The notes under the pieces: generated by a model
The model's input: the letters and a program-made list of their open reading frames with translations, nothing else
Databases searched by the model: none
Told to the model about the DNA's origin: nothing
Made by a program: the position numbers and the translations under genes
Source of the DNA: Sweltsa coloradensis
Lineage: Eukaryota > Arthropoda > Insecta > Plecoptera > Chloroperlidae
NCBI GenBank assembly: GCA_024449915.1
Contig: JAMZAV010003171.1
Coordinates: 124,001-188,000, forward strand
Direction: 5' to 3'
Length of the DNA: 64,000 nucleotides
Part shown: piece by piece, positions 40,746 to 52,734 of the stretch
Layout of the letters: each line of letters starts with the position of its first letter
How positions within the stretch are numbered: the first letter of the stretch is position 1

Positions 40746-41914
40746 CCCACCATATCCCCCAAAAACCACTACAAACCCAAACACCACTTGTGCGCCTTTA
40801 AACCCAAAAAGATGATTGATATGTACGGGGGCCCCTCATTAGATTGTGGACAAAGCGCTTTGAATCTAAACATAAACTATTTCCAAAAATTTATTTTTTA
40901 AAGAAAACCCTTGTCTGACAAGCACCAGTACCTCCCAACTGCTTATTCAAAAATGGGTTTTTTGGGCAAGAGGGTTTTTCATGAACGCGGAACTGAGTTT
41001 TCCCCGAAGGGTTTCCCAGTGAAATTTACCCCAGCTCTAACAATGTTCTTTGGGGGCTTGCAGTCTGATGATCCGGGGAAAAAGTGGGGGGTCATCTAGG
41101 TATTAAGTACCTGAAAGGGGGTCTTGTAATTTTTTGATTCAGAATTTGAATTAATATCCTCAAAATTATTTACCAAATTTTCCTTCTAAGAAACAAAAAT
41201 TCTACTTTTGTTGGTCGCAAACAACGGGAAAACTTGTCCAAAAAAATGCAAGTTTACGAAAATTTTTGGAAAATGAAAACGTTTGTTTGCCCATATTTCC
41301 CCAAAGCTCCAAGATTTTCATCCATACCAGATATATGAAAAATATTTTCGTATTCTCCCCCACATTAAAAAAATCAACGTTTTAAAATTGGGAAAAACGG
41401 GTCAAAATGTTGTCCCTAAACGATGCATTAAATTTTGCATTCCACCGCGAACTGAGAGTGCCTCAGGCTACGAAAACCGGTTTTTTTTTTCCCCCGCCAT
41501 GTTGGCATCCCCGGAGTACCCCTCGTAAAAATTGAATTTTTGGGGGGGGGTAAAAGGGTTTTGAGTGTGGAGTTCAGTGGGAAGGGGAAAACCAAATTTA
41601 AAAGTTAAATTTTTTTTGTGTTCTTGCCCCGCAAAATTGTATTTTCCCAAAATTTTCCAATATAAATTTTATAAAAATTTATAGTTTTTTTTAATTTATT
41701 TCTGAAAATGCATGTTGTTTTAGCAGTCCCGTGTATAAATTTTTTTAGTTTTTTTTTAAGTGGCTGTACGGTTTGAGCAAGTCTTAACTGCATATGGCTC
41801 GCGGAAAATGGAAAAGACCTATCGGGTATTGAATATTAAATTAACTTAAAAAAAATAAAATTTGAATTTACAGCTACCCCTCATTCACGCAACTGATTAG
41901 AACCCCCAAAGTCT

Positions 41915-42170
41915 CCTTGAGCTGAACAAAACACGTCCGCCTTCAACAAAAAAACCGCCCACTGCGAGGGGGGGGCCCCGCAGGCTCTTCTCCCCTGCTG
42001 AGAACGGGAGAAGTTTAAAAAGGGGCGGGGGCGAGGGAAAAATCGTGCTGGCATAAATGCACAGGAAGTTTTTTTAAATTTTCATTGTGGGCAGTAGCAC
42101 ATGAGTTTGTGGGGTAATTAATTAGTTGCGGTAGTTTTTCTAAAATGGGGAACGCTTTCTCGGAAAAAAA
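41915..42170 (+). repeat. REP-B 3' fragment in the low-quality block
   Basis: AAAACACGTCCGCC, ACTGCGAGG and GGCAGTAGCACATGAG appear in REP-B order with indels. Confidence 0.55.
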
Positions 42171-43564
42171 CTATATTTTCCCCAGAAACTGCTTTATCAA
42201 AGGAAATTTTTCTGTATTATGTGCTACGAAAATAAACACGGTGCTTAGCGCCCCCAAATACAACATTTGAAGTAGAAAAGGCCCACGGTTGGGTTCAAAC
42301 GATTCAAATTTCTGCAATTAATATCGGAACTAAAAATTTTTCGAGCAAAAATTTTGACGGAAATTTTGAGGGCGGGAAAGTGAAAATGGGGATCTTTTGT
42401 TGGGCCCACACGTCATTCAACGGCATGTCTAAAACCCCCCAGCTTCTTCTTGTTTGTTTGTTTTGTGACGAAAAACTTTTCTTGGCGTGAATGGAAATTA
42501 AACCCCTTCTCCAAAAACTTTTTCTCGAAATCGAATGACAATCCGGGATCTTTTTTTTGAGTGGATCTTCCAAAACGGGGGGGGGGCCACAAATTGTTGG
42601 GCAAAACAGGGGCAAGTTTTCCTTTTGTCCCGGTAAAAACTTTCGGGGATCAACTGAAAGGTTGGCTCAATGGAATGTACCCCTCCACATTGAAACTCAA
42701 GTCATGTCAAACTTGTTGCTCCTTTTAATTTATGGCTGCCCAACCCCACGTGAGTAACAAAATATTGAAGCTCCTTGGCTCCAAGTCAACTCGGTTTGGG
42801 TTTTTCGGTTGGGAATGGCCCCCCCTAAAGGGCCCCGGCCCACACTATCACTGCCTCGCAACGCAAGGTTTAAGTGGAGGGGCTTTATAAGTAGAATTAG
42901 AAAACTTGGGAAACCACGTTTTGTTTTTTCCCTTTAAACCCAAAACCCCTTTAAAATTGAGGGCGAGGCGGTTTTTACATGTTTTGGCGATCTCGAGGAG
43001 ACATTCACGAAGGGGAGGGTTACATCCCGAAATTTGGGTCGTTTCTAAGTCCTCTAGATCATGGTCTTCAAACCTTTTGGGAACGCAAAGACCCAAATTC
43101 GAGGGCCATATTTTTTTTTCGACCCCCGGCAACACTTTTTTTGGCCCCGGTTAAAATCAAAGTCCGGTTTTTTCTGGGTAGTAACTACTTGGCAGTTAAA
43201 TTTTCAACCCCTTAAACTTTCCAGTTAACATTTTTTTTTGTATTTTTAATGAAAATTTTACTTGTCAGTCTGCTACGGGGACCTATTTCCCACTGTGGGC
43301 TAGTTTTTTGTACTTTACGTCCTTGATTTGGATCCAAATCATAAAATAACCTTTCTTTTTCAGCCCCTTAAATGGGGGGGTTTTTTAAAAAGAATTGCTT
43401 TAAAAAACGTGAAAAAAATATAGGTTATTTTTTTCTCTTTGTCTTGTAACAAGTTTTTGTCAGCACCGTTTGTCAGTCTAGGCCTTCTCCTTTCAAATTT
43501 AAAAACTAAATTAAATTTCAATGGACGAAAAAATTAAAAAGAAGGGCCCGGGCATTAAAAAATC

Positions 43565-44085
43565 TAAATCCAGACGAACAGACATTTTCGTAACGGTTTA
43601 AAACCCACAAAACAAAACACATTCAGTAGTAAAAAAGCCAAACCCAGTACTGTGGAACCCCAAAAAAGAGAACGAAGAGCGGGACCAAAAAACCTCCGCC
43701 CCCCCAAGAAAACTGAGTAAATGACCCCAAATGGGGAAAACTTCCGCTGCGCTACGTGTACTGTAAAAAAAAAACCTGTGTAATGGCCGTCCCCAAAAAA
43801 GCCGGGGGGGCGAGGTCCCTTTCGTGTTGCCGGCAAATGCATTTAAAATTATTCAAAATCGTATAAAGACACTAGCACGTGATCTTCAAGATTATAAAAA
43901 ATTGGTTACGGGGGATATTTTAAAAATGTTTTGAGGTTTTATCGCGAGATACCCAATTTTTTGTAGATATTACAATATCTTTGGTTCACTGTAAAAACCT
44001 ACCCAAATTTTACACTGCACATTTTACCTCACTCACAGGTAGTTGTATAGATTGTAGTGTGAAATTTTAAATTTACCTACTGAGT
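43565..44085 (+). repeat. REP-B copy in the low-quality block
   Basis: CAGACGAACAGACATT, AACACATTCAGTAGTAA, TAGCACGTGATCTTCAAGAT and TTTTACCTCACTCACAGGTAG follow in the order seen at 31.9-32.4 kb, with which it is most similar. Confidence 0.75.
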
Positions 44086-46329
44086 TCCCCGCAGGGGGAC
44101 TGCAAGGTTGATAGATTTCCCCAAAACAAACAAATTTTCCTCATTTTTTTTTCTTTTTTTACTGGGGCAAAAAGAAATTTCCCATAAAAGGGGTTTTTGA
44201 TTTTTTCACCCCAAACATCTCGGTGCAATAAAAATTTGGGTTTAAAGATTAGTTAATGAAATACTGTCTTTTTTTTGGGGTAATTTTTTTTTGAAGTTGT
44301 ATTAGCAGAATTCTTTATTCATTTTAAAAAATGGGCGTTTGCTTAATTTAAAAAACAAATAATTTCTAAATTTTTATTAGATTTGGATATAATTTTTCCA
44401 AGTTCGGATTTTAAAATACCACAATGGTCAAACGTTTCCTTTGGGATATCCCCAATACGGGTTTGTGTTTTAGACCTAACTCAAAAAAAGGGCCCCCCAT
44501 CATAGTAAAACCCCTTTTTTTTTCAAATTCCACTTATCTTTTTTGTATTTATTTTTCCATCATTATTATTTTAAAACCAATTCCAATTCCCTCTTGACCA
44601 AGTTATCTCTGTTTTTCATGTATCGATCGAATGAAAAAATTGAATCTTTAAACTTGAATTAAACGATTATTTGAGAAAAGAAAAATTTTTTTACTATGCC
44701 TGTGTATATTTTTAGGGTTAAATTTTCCCTTTAAGTTGAGGGAAAACCCATAAAATCCCGTAAAAAGCTGACTTTCCGCAGCCAAATAAACCTCACCCTG
44801 GGGGGCATGGCAGTTTTAAAAATGTTTTGGGGGTATGGGCTGCCCATGAAAAGGGGAAAGGAGGCAAAATTTTTCTCACTTTAAAACAGCGTGCCCGGCA
44901 CCCGATTTAACCCGCAAACCCCAAATTTGGGCTTTTAAAAGATCAGCCTTTGTTTTAAAATGTGCCGTCCCAACCCAATCTTGTTTCATAATATTATTGA
45001 AACCCCTTTGCCAACCCAAAATGCCCAAAAACTAACAAAGTCATTCGAATTTCTTCGAGAGTAAAAGGGATGTAGGGCCCTTTTTACCCTGGCCTTAAAA
45101 TTTATTGAGGTAACCTGGGCCCAGCCAGGTAGGCCTATAGCCTGATCTTATTTTTTTTCCTTTGGCAAAGGCTTTTTGTTTGGCTAAACCTAGGGCCCAT
45201 CCCTTACTTTAAAAACCGCCAAAAATATGGCCCTATTCGACAAAAAACAAAACTGTGTTGTTTAGGTTCCCGGGCCGGGTTTAAAATTTTTTTTTTTCCC
45301 GGTTTTATACCCGAGGGGAGTTTGGACAAGGGCTTCAATCTGGGAATAAACCCGACAATGCTAAGGCCCAAGTTTTTGAAGTGGTGAGCCATGCCATCAA
45401 AAGAAGGGGTTCCCCAAACCCAAAGGATTTTGTTTCCCCAAAGGAAAGGGCAAACGAACTAATATTAAGCAAGGTAAAGGGCCCCTAGAAAGCAGGCAGG
45501 CTTTTTCAAATCCTGTCACATGTCACACATCAACTCCTACCTACTTACCATTTTGCCCTTTAATCCAAAAAACAAACCTGTTTCATTTTTTTGGTTTTAC
45601 ACAGCAACAGGGTGCCAGTTTTTAATTTGGGTGTGTTATTTGCCCCCCGTTGCACTAGTGCGCCCCAAAAGAGCCGAAGAAACATTTGTTTAATATAAAA
45701 AAATTTTTTTTTTTTACTCCAAAATGTTTAGGGGTGTAAATAAGTGTGCAACTACTGTTTGCACACAATTGTTTAAAATTTTTTGCCAAAGTGCGATCGT
45801 TGTTTTGTTTAAATTTTGTAGTGAACCCTTTTTTTAAAATGATTCTAGATATGCGCCCACGATATGCGCATCCCGAACTTAACGTAAAAACGGCGGTTCA
45901 ACAAATGAAACGTTTTTTTGGCGTAACCCCCCGCGCCAAACACGAGCTGCAACTTTTCTACAATGTGAATCGAGAACTAGGAGAGTGGCTGCTAAAGGGA
46001 AAGGGTACGCTTTTTTTTTACAAGTATGCCCAAAAAAAGGGCCCTTTCTGGGAAAGAAGGGAATTTAAAAAGATAATTTGGGAAAATTTAGCTACCCAGG
46101 CCCACCTATACAAAAAAACTCAAAAGGCTAAGTCTGCATAAAAGAGGCCAAATGTAACCTTTTTTCAGGAATTTTTAAAACTTTTTCCAAGTGTGTTTTA
46201 AAGTTCATTCAGGTAAAATTGTATACATATAAAAATCAAAAGATTAAATTTGGGATCTTTTTTACTGCTAGTCCCCAAAAGTAAAACATTGGCCTATTGG
46301 GATAGGAAAGACTTTTACAATTTAGTAAA

Positions 46330-47400
46330 AGGAAAATTGGAGTCAATTTAAAAATGCGTTTGGAAGGTTGTGAACTGAGAGCTCAGGAAAAAGTATGGGG
46401 AAAAAATAGCAGTACTTGAGGAAGAATCAAAAGGGTTTTTTATAGTCTTGTTTCAAAAAGGAAACCAAAAAGATAAACCAAAAATCATTGCCTTTTTCAA
46501 ATGCGTAACCCTCAATGAAGAAACCTGCCCTTTCAACACGGAAACCAATAAACTTGGTATGCCAAAATAGGAAAGTGGACTTGATGGGCTGAAATGAATC
46601 AGGTTAGGGTTTTTTTGGAGAAAGTCTTCCCCGAAAACTAAAATTGGGAAATGTCAGTGTAAGAAACAGAAACGAACAACCGGGCGGAATCAGTTGAATT
46701 TTAAAAAGCTTTTCCTTTTTAAATATCGGAGGGAGTAAAACATAAAGCACCTCAAAAGAAAAAAGGAAAAGAGTCATTGGAGACTCCCTAGTCGGAATGC
46801 AGGGCACATTCTTAAGAGTACGGTCACAAAGGGGGTTTTTCTTCCCCCGGGATCAGGGCCGGGCCCCCCTTTCGGCAGTTTTTTGGAAAACCCCTTGAAA
46901 TTTGAAAACGAAGATACGGTTATTGTACACGTAAGGGAAGAAAAAATGCAAAAATTTGGGTAAAATGATTTATGGAAATGGGTTTGGAAAAGTTCCCCCG
47001 TAGGGACAAAAAAAATTTTTTCGAACGGCCAATTGGGTTCTCTCCGGAAAAAATAAAAGAAGTTTATGTTCCGAATACTGTTATAGATAGTTTCAATTAA
47101 AATTGAGTGGGTTGCCCATGAACAAAGGGGGCCCCGTTTTTTTTATTTCCCCAACTGGTGATACGCGATGAAAAGTTTCCGGGCCCCCAAATGGACTGCA
47201 TCTTAAAAAAGAAAGGTTCCGGAAAAAATTGGCCCAAATACTATTTGAGAGGCTTTGGGTGGGATTGAAAAAAAAGATGGAAATTTAAATCAAAAAAAAT
47301 AAAAAACACAGAAATCGCCCAGATATAAAAGAGAAATTTTTGAAGAAAATTTTTGAAACCAAAAAGACAGAAATCCCTTACCTAGGACTAGAAAGACTAA
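46330..47400 (+). pseudogene. LINE ORF1 with an SGNH/GDSL esterase domain (CR1/L2-like), corrupted
   Basis: At about 46769-46815 the frame reads KRVIGDSLVGMQGTFLRV, the GDSL block of the esterase found in ORF1p of CR1/L2-type LINEs. Further on, in shifting frames, come a PG-containing stretch, FENEDTVIVHV (about 46910-46935, the block usually followed by GTN), EKIKEVYVPNT, and near 47190-47260 GLHLKK..R.KLAQILFERLW, which fits the catalytic D/H block (DGLHL...G...LA..L). A possible coiled-coil part precedes it (MRLEGCELRAQEKVW, near 46350). Frame changes fall in homopolymers, so I cannot tell mutation from sequencing error. The esterase is thought to aid retrotransposition, perhaps at membranes. 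Confidence 0.55.
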
Positions 47401-48039
47401 GATTGTAAAAAGTTTTTTACATAATGGTTTTTCAAATTTCCGCAGTATTTTCAACAAAGTTGAAAGTTTTTTGAGTTTACTTGGGGGTTTTATTTAAAAC
47501 CCTTTAGTTTGTGTGGGTTTCGAAAATTTTTGGGTTTTTGAGGGGTTCCTCCCAGCAACTTGTCAATTTTATAGTTTTTCTTCGCATAGAAGAGATTGAA
47601 AAGGGCATGGGGAGGTAATGATTGGACTCAGAATGGAGTGGGGAAGGAATTGGTTAAATGGATAGATTTAAAAACACGAAATGATGGGCCCTGAGGGTTT
47701 CATTAGATTGCACTATTGTTAATCTTATTGCTATTTAGAATTAGGAATCACCTTTTGGGTTTTAAAATTAAAAAAAATTCCCGGGCAACTCAATCCTCAC
47801 AGTTTTTAAAAGGGCCCAATTTTTTTTTAAACTAACTACCAACAAAAATCTACCCCTGTAAATTTTTGAACCCCCCAAACCCCAAAATCCCCACCACTCC
47901 CAAACCAAAAATCAAACCCCCTGCCTAAGGGGCCCCCACTAACCCAAATTTAAAACCGAGCACAGAAACTTTGGGAAACCCGTTTTTTTCAAAACCCCCA
48001 TCCCCCACTGAATAGAACCCTAGCCTTTTGAAAAATAAA

Positions 48040-48690
48040 TTTTTCAGTCGTACGGACGGGCACAACCTGAGAAAAACAACGTTTCCCTGACAAAACAGGG
48101 CAGAATACAGTGCGAAAAAACCTTCCAGTCTGGACAGAACAGACAATCTTCTGACGTTAACAAATATCAAATAAAATGATGTGAGGAGATAAACGGGCAA
48201 CACTTGTTCCAACAACACATTCTATAGCAATAGAAGCTAGCTCCTGTGCTGTGGAGACCCAACAAGAATATTAGTATTAGTTTTGGTAGTTTTAGGGCGC
48301 TTTAACAGCTAAGATTATTCGCGCACCATGTATACTTCTTTCCAAGGGGAGGAACGTGACAAAACATATCCGACTGAAAAAAGAACAATAGACCGACTGT
48401 GAGGCGAGTTTGCCGCTGTGTTGAGTGAAAATGGCAGTTAAAAGGTGCGGGGCGGCAAAGTCATATCGATGTTGCACATCTGATTTATTAAATATTTTAA
48501 AAATTGTATTGATGGCAAGAACACATGAGCTCCGAGAGATGTCATTCAAAGGTTGTGAGTGATAATCTGTATGTGCAGCGAGGTTCATCGTGACGATGCA
48601 ATTGTGCTGCAGATATTGCCTTCCACATGACATTTTCTGTCATTGTGGACCTACTGTATAACGGAGCATTCACACACACATAGTAACTGT
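48040..48690 (+). repeat. REP-B copy at the right edge of the low-quality block
   Basis: It has CAGTCTGGACAGAACAGACAA (about 48127-48147), AATAGAAGCTAGCTCCTGTG, TTAAAAGGTGCGGGGCGGC and GAGGTTCATCGTGACGATGC. A TTAGTATTAG...TTTTAGGGCGCTTTAACAG join (about 48270-48308), related to the head of REP-C, lies inside. Confidence 0.8.
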
Positions 48691-49365
48691 TGTTTATAGT
48701 TAGTTACTGAGCAAAAACAGCGATCGGTTAAGTTCAAAACTAATAATTTCAACTGTGTCATCATCAGAAGACTATTTAGTAGGAAAACGCCGAAGTTGTT
48801 GATAGGCGAGGGATTGAGCCACATTTTGTGCTAAATTAGACATAAATGACGTTAAAAGTTACAAAAAAAAAAACTAAACTAGATACAGCAACACTAATGG
48901 GTAGGCCTAGTCTATTTTAAAATTGCTTTATTTAAAATCAAAGATTCGAAGACATGTAGACTTACCCCCTCATGCACAAAGATTTACCGACACAAAGTTC
49001 TGTCGTATATACTTGTTAGATTTATTTTTTAATGTAATATTATTTTTTTACAATTTGATATGTTGTATTTACATGTATGTATGACACTAAATTTGTGGAT
49101 TATAAAAATTTAAAAAAATCATAGGGCTATAAAAACCGTATGCTCAAAGATAGCAAAGTTTTGGCTACTCTCAATGTGACGACCACCCAGGCATGCTTTA
49201 TTATTAATTTACAAAGGTATGCCTGGGATCTTCGAAGTGTATGCCTCTCAAGGGTGGATGTGGGTAGGCAAAAAGTCCTATTAGGCCTAGGCCTGTCTAG
49301 CCATTTAGTAGGCTATATTTTTAATCTTTCGATAATATGCTAAATCTCGTGAATCATGTTTGCAG
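48691..49365. other. AT-rich non-coding stretch
   Basis: No gene recognised. It ends in the acceptor-like ATGTTTGCAG at 49356-49365. Confidence 0.35.
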
Positions 49366-49782
49366 CATTTCCTTTCCGATGAGTATTTCGACTCACCCGA
49401 TGAGGACATTTTGGGCGACCAGAACGGCCCAGCCGATGAGGACGAAGTGGACGTACCAGCCCTTGAGGATGAAATGGGTGGAGGAGATGGACTACCTGTA
49501 AGTCTACCACCGGTAGTTATTGCTGACTTAATAAAGGATCGTTCTTCAGAAGGAGATGGAGAATCAGACATTATTGAAGTGCAGCCTCCAAAGAAGAGAA
49601 CCAAGAAGTGTGCAAGGGATGAAAGGACGTGGCTTGCAAATAAACGCCAGCAAAAATGCCAAGCTGGCAAAGGCTGTGCATCTGTACGAGATAAGTTAGT
49701 TGGTTCTAAGAGGGTGAGAACAACAAAAAATTGTCTTACAGCTTGCCGATACAATTGTAGTTGTTGTAGTTTCTGGCGATGA
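49366..49782 (+). CDS. Acidic N-terminal exon with a Cys-containing basic block; candidate 5' exon of the DDE-like gene at 54.97-56.43 kb
   Basis: The exon follows the acceptor TGTTTGCAG. The first 80 residues are acidic (DEYFDSPDEDILGDQ, PADEDEVDVPALEDE). A basic part follows, PPKKRTKKCARDERTWLANKRQQKCQAGKGCASVRDKLVGSKRV, and then CLTACRYNCSC. The pattern K..K....TW..NK.K..R..G..Y.S..GK.V...........C...C...C is what I know from the N-terminus of the multicopy protein family whose main body is encoded at 54.97-56.43 kb on the same strand. The link across 5 kb is inference: no phase-compatible donor could be fixed, and the YqaJ-like gene lies between. It may instead belong to another copy. Confidence 0.42.
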   Translation, partial: HFLSDEYFDSPDEDILGDQNGPADEDEVDVPALEDEMGGGDGLPVSLPPVVIADLIKDRSSEGDGESDIIEVQPPKKRTKKCARDERTWLANKRQQKCQAGKGCASVRDKLVGSKRVRTTKNCLTACRYNCSCCSFWR

Positions 49783-50032
49783 GTGAACTTTTATTCATAA
49801 TTAATATTACATACACTTAAATATTATATACACACGAAAAACTATAGGATTATGAAAATATCTATTAATTAATAAACTTGATTTCCTCAGTTCAAGAAAA
49901 TAGTTGTTACAACCATGGAACGACCCGATGAACCAAAGACACCCGGGAAGCAGAGATGGAACTTGCAGCCTATTGTCGCGCTCAAATGGTTTGTTGGGAG
50001 TCCAGGGATGAAGACAGTCCAGACCAGCGTTT
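49783..50032. other. Short stretch with a possible exon near 49891
   Basis: TTTCCTCAG ends at 49890 and is followed by an open frame (FKKIVVTTMERPDEPKTPGKQRW). It is too short to classify. Confidence 0.2.
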
Positions 50033-50415
50033 TAAAAAGTCATGATTTTTAATTTTAATTTGAAAAAAATCACACACCCTGGTTTGTATCTTATTTACTA
50101 TTGTATATTATTATGTGTGGAAAAGATGAAAAATAAAGTTTGCTTTTGACTTTGATTTTGACGTCACCCGGCGTCTGGCGGGCTTCCGGGTTGCTTTGTT
50201 CCCTCTGATTTAAAGCTAAAAGTTGATTCAATTTTAAAAAATCATAATTTTTATTTTTTTCAAATAAAAATTAAAAAAATCACACCCCCTGGTTTGTTGT
50301 TGTACTTTATTTACTATTGAATATTATTATGAGTGGAAAAGATGAAAAATAAAGCTTGGTTTTGACTTTGACTTCACTGGGCGTTTGGCGGGCTTCCGGA
50401 TTGCTTTGTTCCTGC
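50033..50415 (+). repeat. Tandem duplication, unit about 190 bp, with polyadenylation signals
   Basis: Two diverged copies (about 50033-50205 and 50232-50415) share AAAATCACAC.CCCTGGTTTG, GTGGAAAAGATGAAAAATAAAG and GGCGGGCTTCCGG.TTGCTTTG. Each has AATAAA followed by a TTTGACTTTGA stretch, which resembles a transcript 3' end. Confidence 0.8.
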
Positions 50416-50456
50416 CGTTTAGTCATACCACTCTTGGTCATCGCTTGCGCCGCACG

Positions 50457-50545
50457 TGTTGTCTAGCTTATCAAGTGTTGCCTAGCTTATCAAGTATTGC
50501 CTAGCTCATCAAGTGTCGATAAACCCCGTCAAGTGTCATTGTAGT
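50457..50545 (+). repeat. Short tandem repeat, about 21-bp unit
   Basis: Three and a half copies of TGTTGCCTAGCTTATCAAG with changes at the right end. A TCTTTTGTCCTGTCTT-rich stretch follows to about 50640. Confidence 0.75.
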
Positions 50546-50639
50546 AAGACTGTACTGTCTTCTGTACTGTCTTTTGTCCTCTCTTTTGTCCTGTCTTGTC
50601 TTCTGTGCCGTCCTGTCTTCTGAGTTCTGTGCCGTCTCT

Positions 50640-51202
50640 GCTAGTCTGCTAGTTCGTCTCTGCTGGTGGAATCGTCGTTCGAACGTATTTCACGCTCTCG
50701 AACGTTTGTTGTTGGTATGTATTAGCAACGTATAATCTTAAAGTAAAAAAAATCGGTAAAAATGCCGTATAGCGCCTCACGCTAAAAAAGGATTTCGGGT
50801 GCGCTCTTATCAAAAATATCCTAGAACTAGCGCGGCAGGTAACTAGGCGGAAAGGTCGACTAACCTAACGTAAGAAGTATTGTAACGGAAAAGATTTCGG
50901 GTGCGTGTTTTCATTGAAAAAAAATTGTTAAAATTCGTGAGGCGCAATACAGCATAATTACCGTACAATCTAACAATTCTCTACCAAAGTTAGTAGCAAA
51001 TAGGCTTCATAGGCTTCACATGACGGAATTGGGAGTTTTGACCATTACGTCATGGGCCGCCATCTTGAAAACTTGAACAAAATAGTTGTAGGCCTACCCT
51101 AAAGGTAAAAGATTTGCAAATGTATGGAAGACTACATGTCTACATTAACCCCTTGTTGATTCAATGCATAACAAGCAATAATGAAGATTGCAGTGTTTTT
51201 CC
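50640..51202. other. Non-coding stretch
   Basis: Two diverged copies of a block (ATTTCGGGTGCG at about 50792 and 50895, AAAAATGCCGTATAGCGCCTCACG versus its inverted form near 50937-50955) suggest an imperfect inverted arrangement. No gene seen. Confidence 0.35.
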
Positions 51203-51369
51203 CAACCAAGGTCAGATAGTAGTAGGCGAGGCCTATAGTATAACAGTGGGTCTAAAGGGGTCCATTCACACTTTCCCCTGGTCAATATATCACAAATGTA
51301 GATAACCAAGGTCAGATAGTAGTAAGCGAGGCCTATAGCATAACAGTGGATCTAAAGGGGTCCATTCAA
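51203..51369 (+). repeat. Direct repeat, two 65-bp copies 102 bp apart
   Basis: AACCAAGGTCAGATAGTAGT...GGTCCATTCA occurs at 51203-51267 and 51305-51369 with three differences. The second copy follows directly after a 37-bp spacer. Confidence 0.88.
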
Positions 51370-51574
51370 TTCACGTAAGTTCATTATCAATATCAATAAG
51401 TTCACGCCAAGCACACACTAGGCCCTAGGCAACATAACCCCACATTTATCGACCACTCTGTTTGGACCCTACTTGATCAGTGGTTCAAAGTTCAAACTAA
51501 AATGCCAGGAATAGAAAACACTTTATTGTGTGATGCGAGATCGTATAAAGAGGTGGTATGCTCGCAACAGTACA

Positions 51575-51965
51575 GGATTGGACATTGCTAAACGTCTCAT
51601 ATTAATGCACTTTGGCTATTAGTATTAGTAGTTTTAGGGCGCTTTAACGGCAAAGATCATTCAAGACGATGAGTGGTGATAGATGAGGATGAAGTATGAA
51701 CAGAATGGAGGAGGGGAAACCCGGTACCGCCACGTAGCCTACTCCTTTCGAAAAGTACCAATGGGACCAACGGCTTAACGTCCCATCCGAAAGAACGGTG
51801 TCATATAGGTTCCTCCACTAACCCGGTCTGTCGAGCAGACGTCGAGGAGAACGAAGCCGTTATACTAGCTCTCGAACCTTCCATCTGCTCTAACCAGCGG
51901 CATACGCGAATATCTGGACATAGCGGTCACTCACTCTACCCCTGACCACGCCCGATTCTGCTTAA
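51575..51965 (+). repeat. Composite repeat: REP-A head, REP-C-like head, GC-rich conserved body
   Basis: TTGGACATTGCTAAACGTCTC resembles the REP-A start. It is followed at once by TTAGTATTAGTAGTTTTAGG as in REP-B and REP-C heads, then by a body with GGTACCGCCACGTAGCC, ACGGCTTAACGTCCCATCCG and CCGGTCTGTCGAGCAGACG. The body is of a type I have seen repeated in many marine invertebrate genomes. It has no open frame of note and looks like a structured non-coding repeat. Confidence 0.55.
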
Positions 51966-52119
51966 CTTTGGTGTTTAATGTTTAATGTTGGAGCGCTAAG
52001 ATGGTTTTTAATAAGCTAGCAAATTTTTTTATTCATTACTAATAAAGGCTAATATAATGTGTTCCTTGTCCAAATTGCAAATTTGAAGTTAGCGGTATTT
52101 GTTCCTTGAACCCAGATAA

Positions 52120-52445
52120 AGTGTTGGCCAAACTACCGCAAACTGACACTGATTCAGAAGAAGTCGTGAATGCATCGCTGTGAATGACAAGAATGAAAAT
52201 GATGAAGATAACTCGGAAGCCAATGACGAGGAATAATACATAACTCGCAATAAAGATGATCATAAAGTTGGAAAGTTTGTATTGGCTACTTTTAATCGGG
52301 ATCGCGTAAAGCACAGATGCATCGTTACGTTAGTGTCATACAGGAAGTCTTGGACAATGATGAATACCAAATTATGGGTACTAAGGCCACTGATAGAAAC
52401 TATCGCTTGTCTTTAAGTGACATAAGTCTTGCACTTTGAATTTTA
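52120..52445 (+). pseudogene. Unrecognised protein remnant
   Basis: Shifting plus-strand frames read DDHKVGKFVLATFNRDRVKHRCIVTLVS and then, one frame over, NDEYQIMGTKATDRNYRLSLSDIS. The VG.FVL..F......H..V..V......EYQI.G.K pattern resembles chromo/Tudor-like ends of transposon-borne proteins, but I cannot assign it. It precedes the YqaJ-like gene by 300 bp and may be part of the same repeat-borne locus. Confidence 0.3.
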
Positions 52446-52734
52446 ACTCAAAATTTGGTATGCGTGTTGACTACTGGTTCAAAATGACGAAAACATTTTT
52501 TTTTGAATTTTTTGAAAGTGATGCGGAAGACTAACAAATAAAGTGTGATAAAGTGAAAGTTTAAATTTGCCGTCATCTCAATAATTTGTGTTTTATCGTG
52601 TCATGCGTTTGGGGGCAAATGTATATATATTTTGACAGTGTTTATATTTTTTCTCTTGCTACTTAAGTGGAATATGCAACAGCCTACGACATGTCAAATG
52701 TGTTTTTTTAATTGGTTGAAATACCATCATAAAT

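Larger units (their letters stand above)
33760..48080. other. Low-quality consensus block (homopolymer-inflated sequence)
   Basis: From about 33760 almost every base occurs in runs of three to six, and repeats known from elsewhere in the window appear here stretched and broken (for example REP-A at 38.98 and 40.39 kb). At 37441-37735 there are long near-pure A runs and a C run. The reading frames in 34.7-37.5 kb are Gly/Lys/Pro/Phe-rich peptides created by these runs. The quality varies: 45.7-47.4 kb is better and allows domain recognition. Genes in this block should be called only after resequencing or polishing. Confidence 0.85.

Noticed and set aside
43060..43140. A hAT-type MITE end (words like TGGTCTTCAAACCTTTTGGG)
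   Set aside because: The resemblance is suggestive, but the sequence is corrupted and no second end or target duplication can be found.
45746..46141. 131-residue open frame before the SGNH remnant
   Set aside because: No recognisable motif and located in the low-quality block; it might be the start of the LINE ORF1 but nothing supports this.
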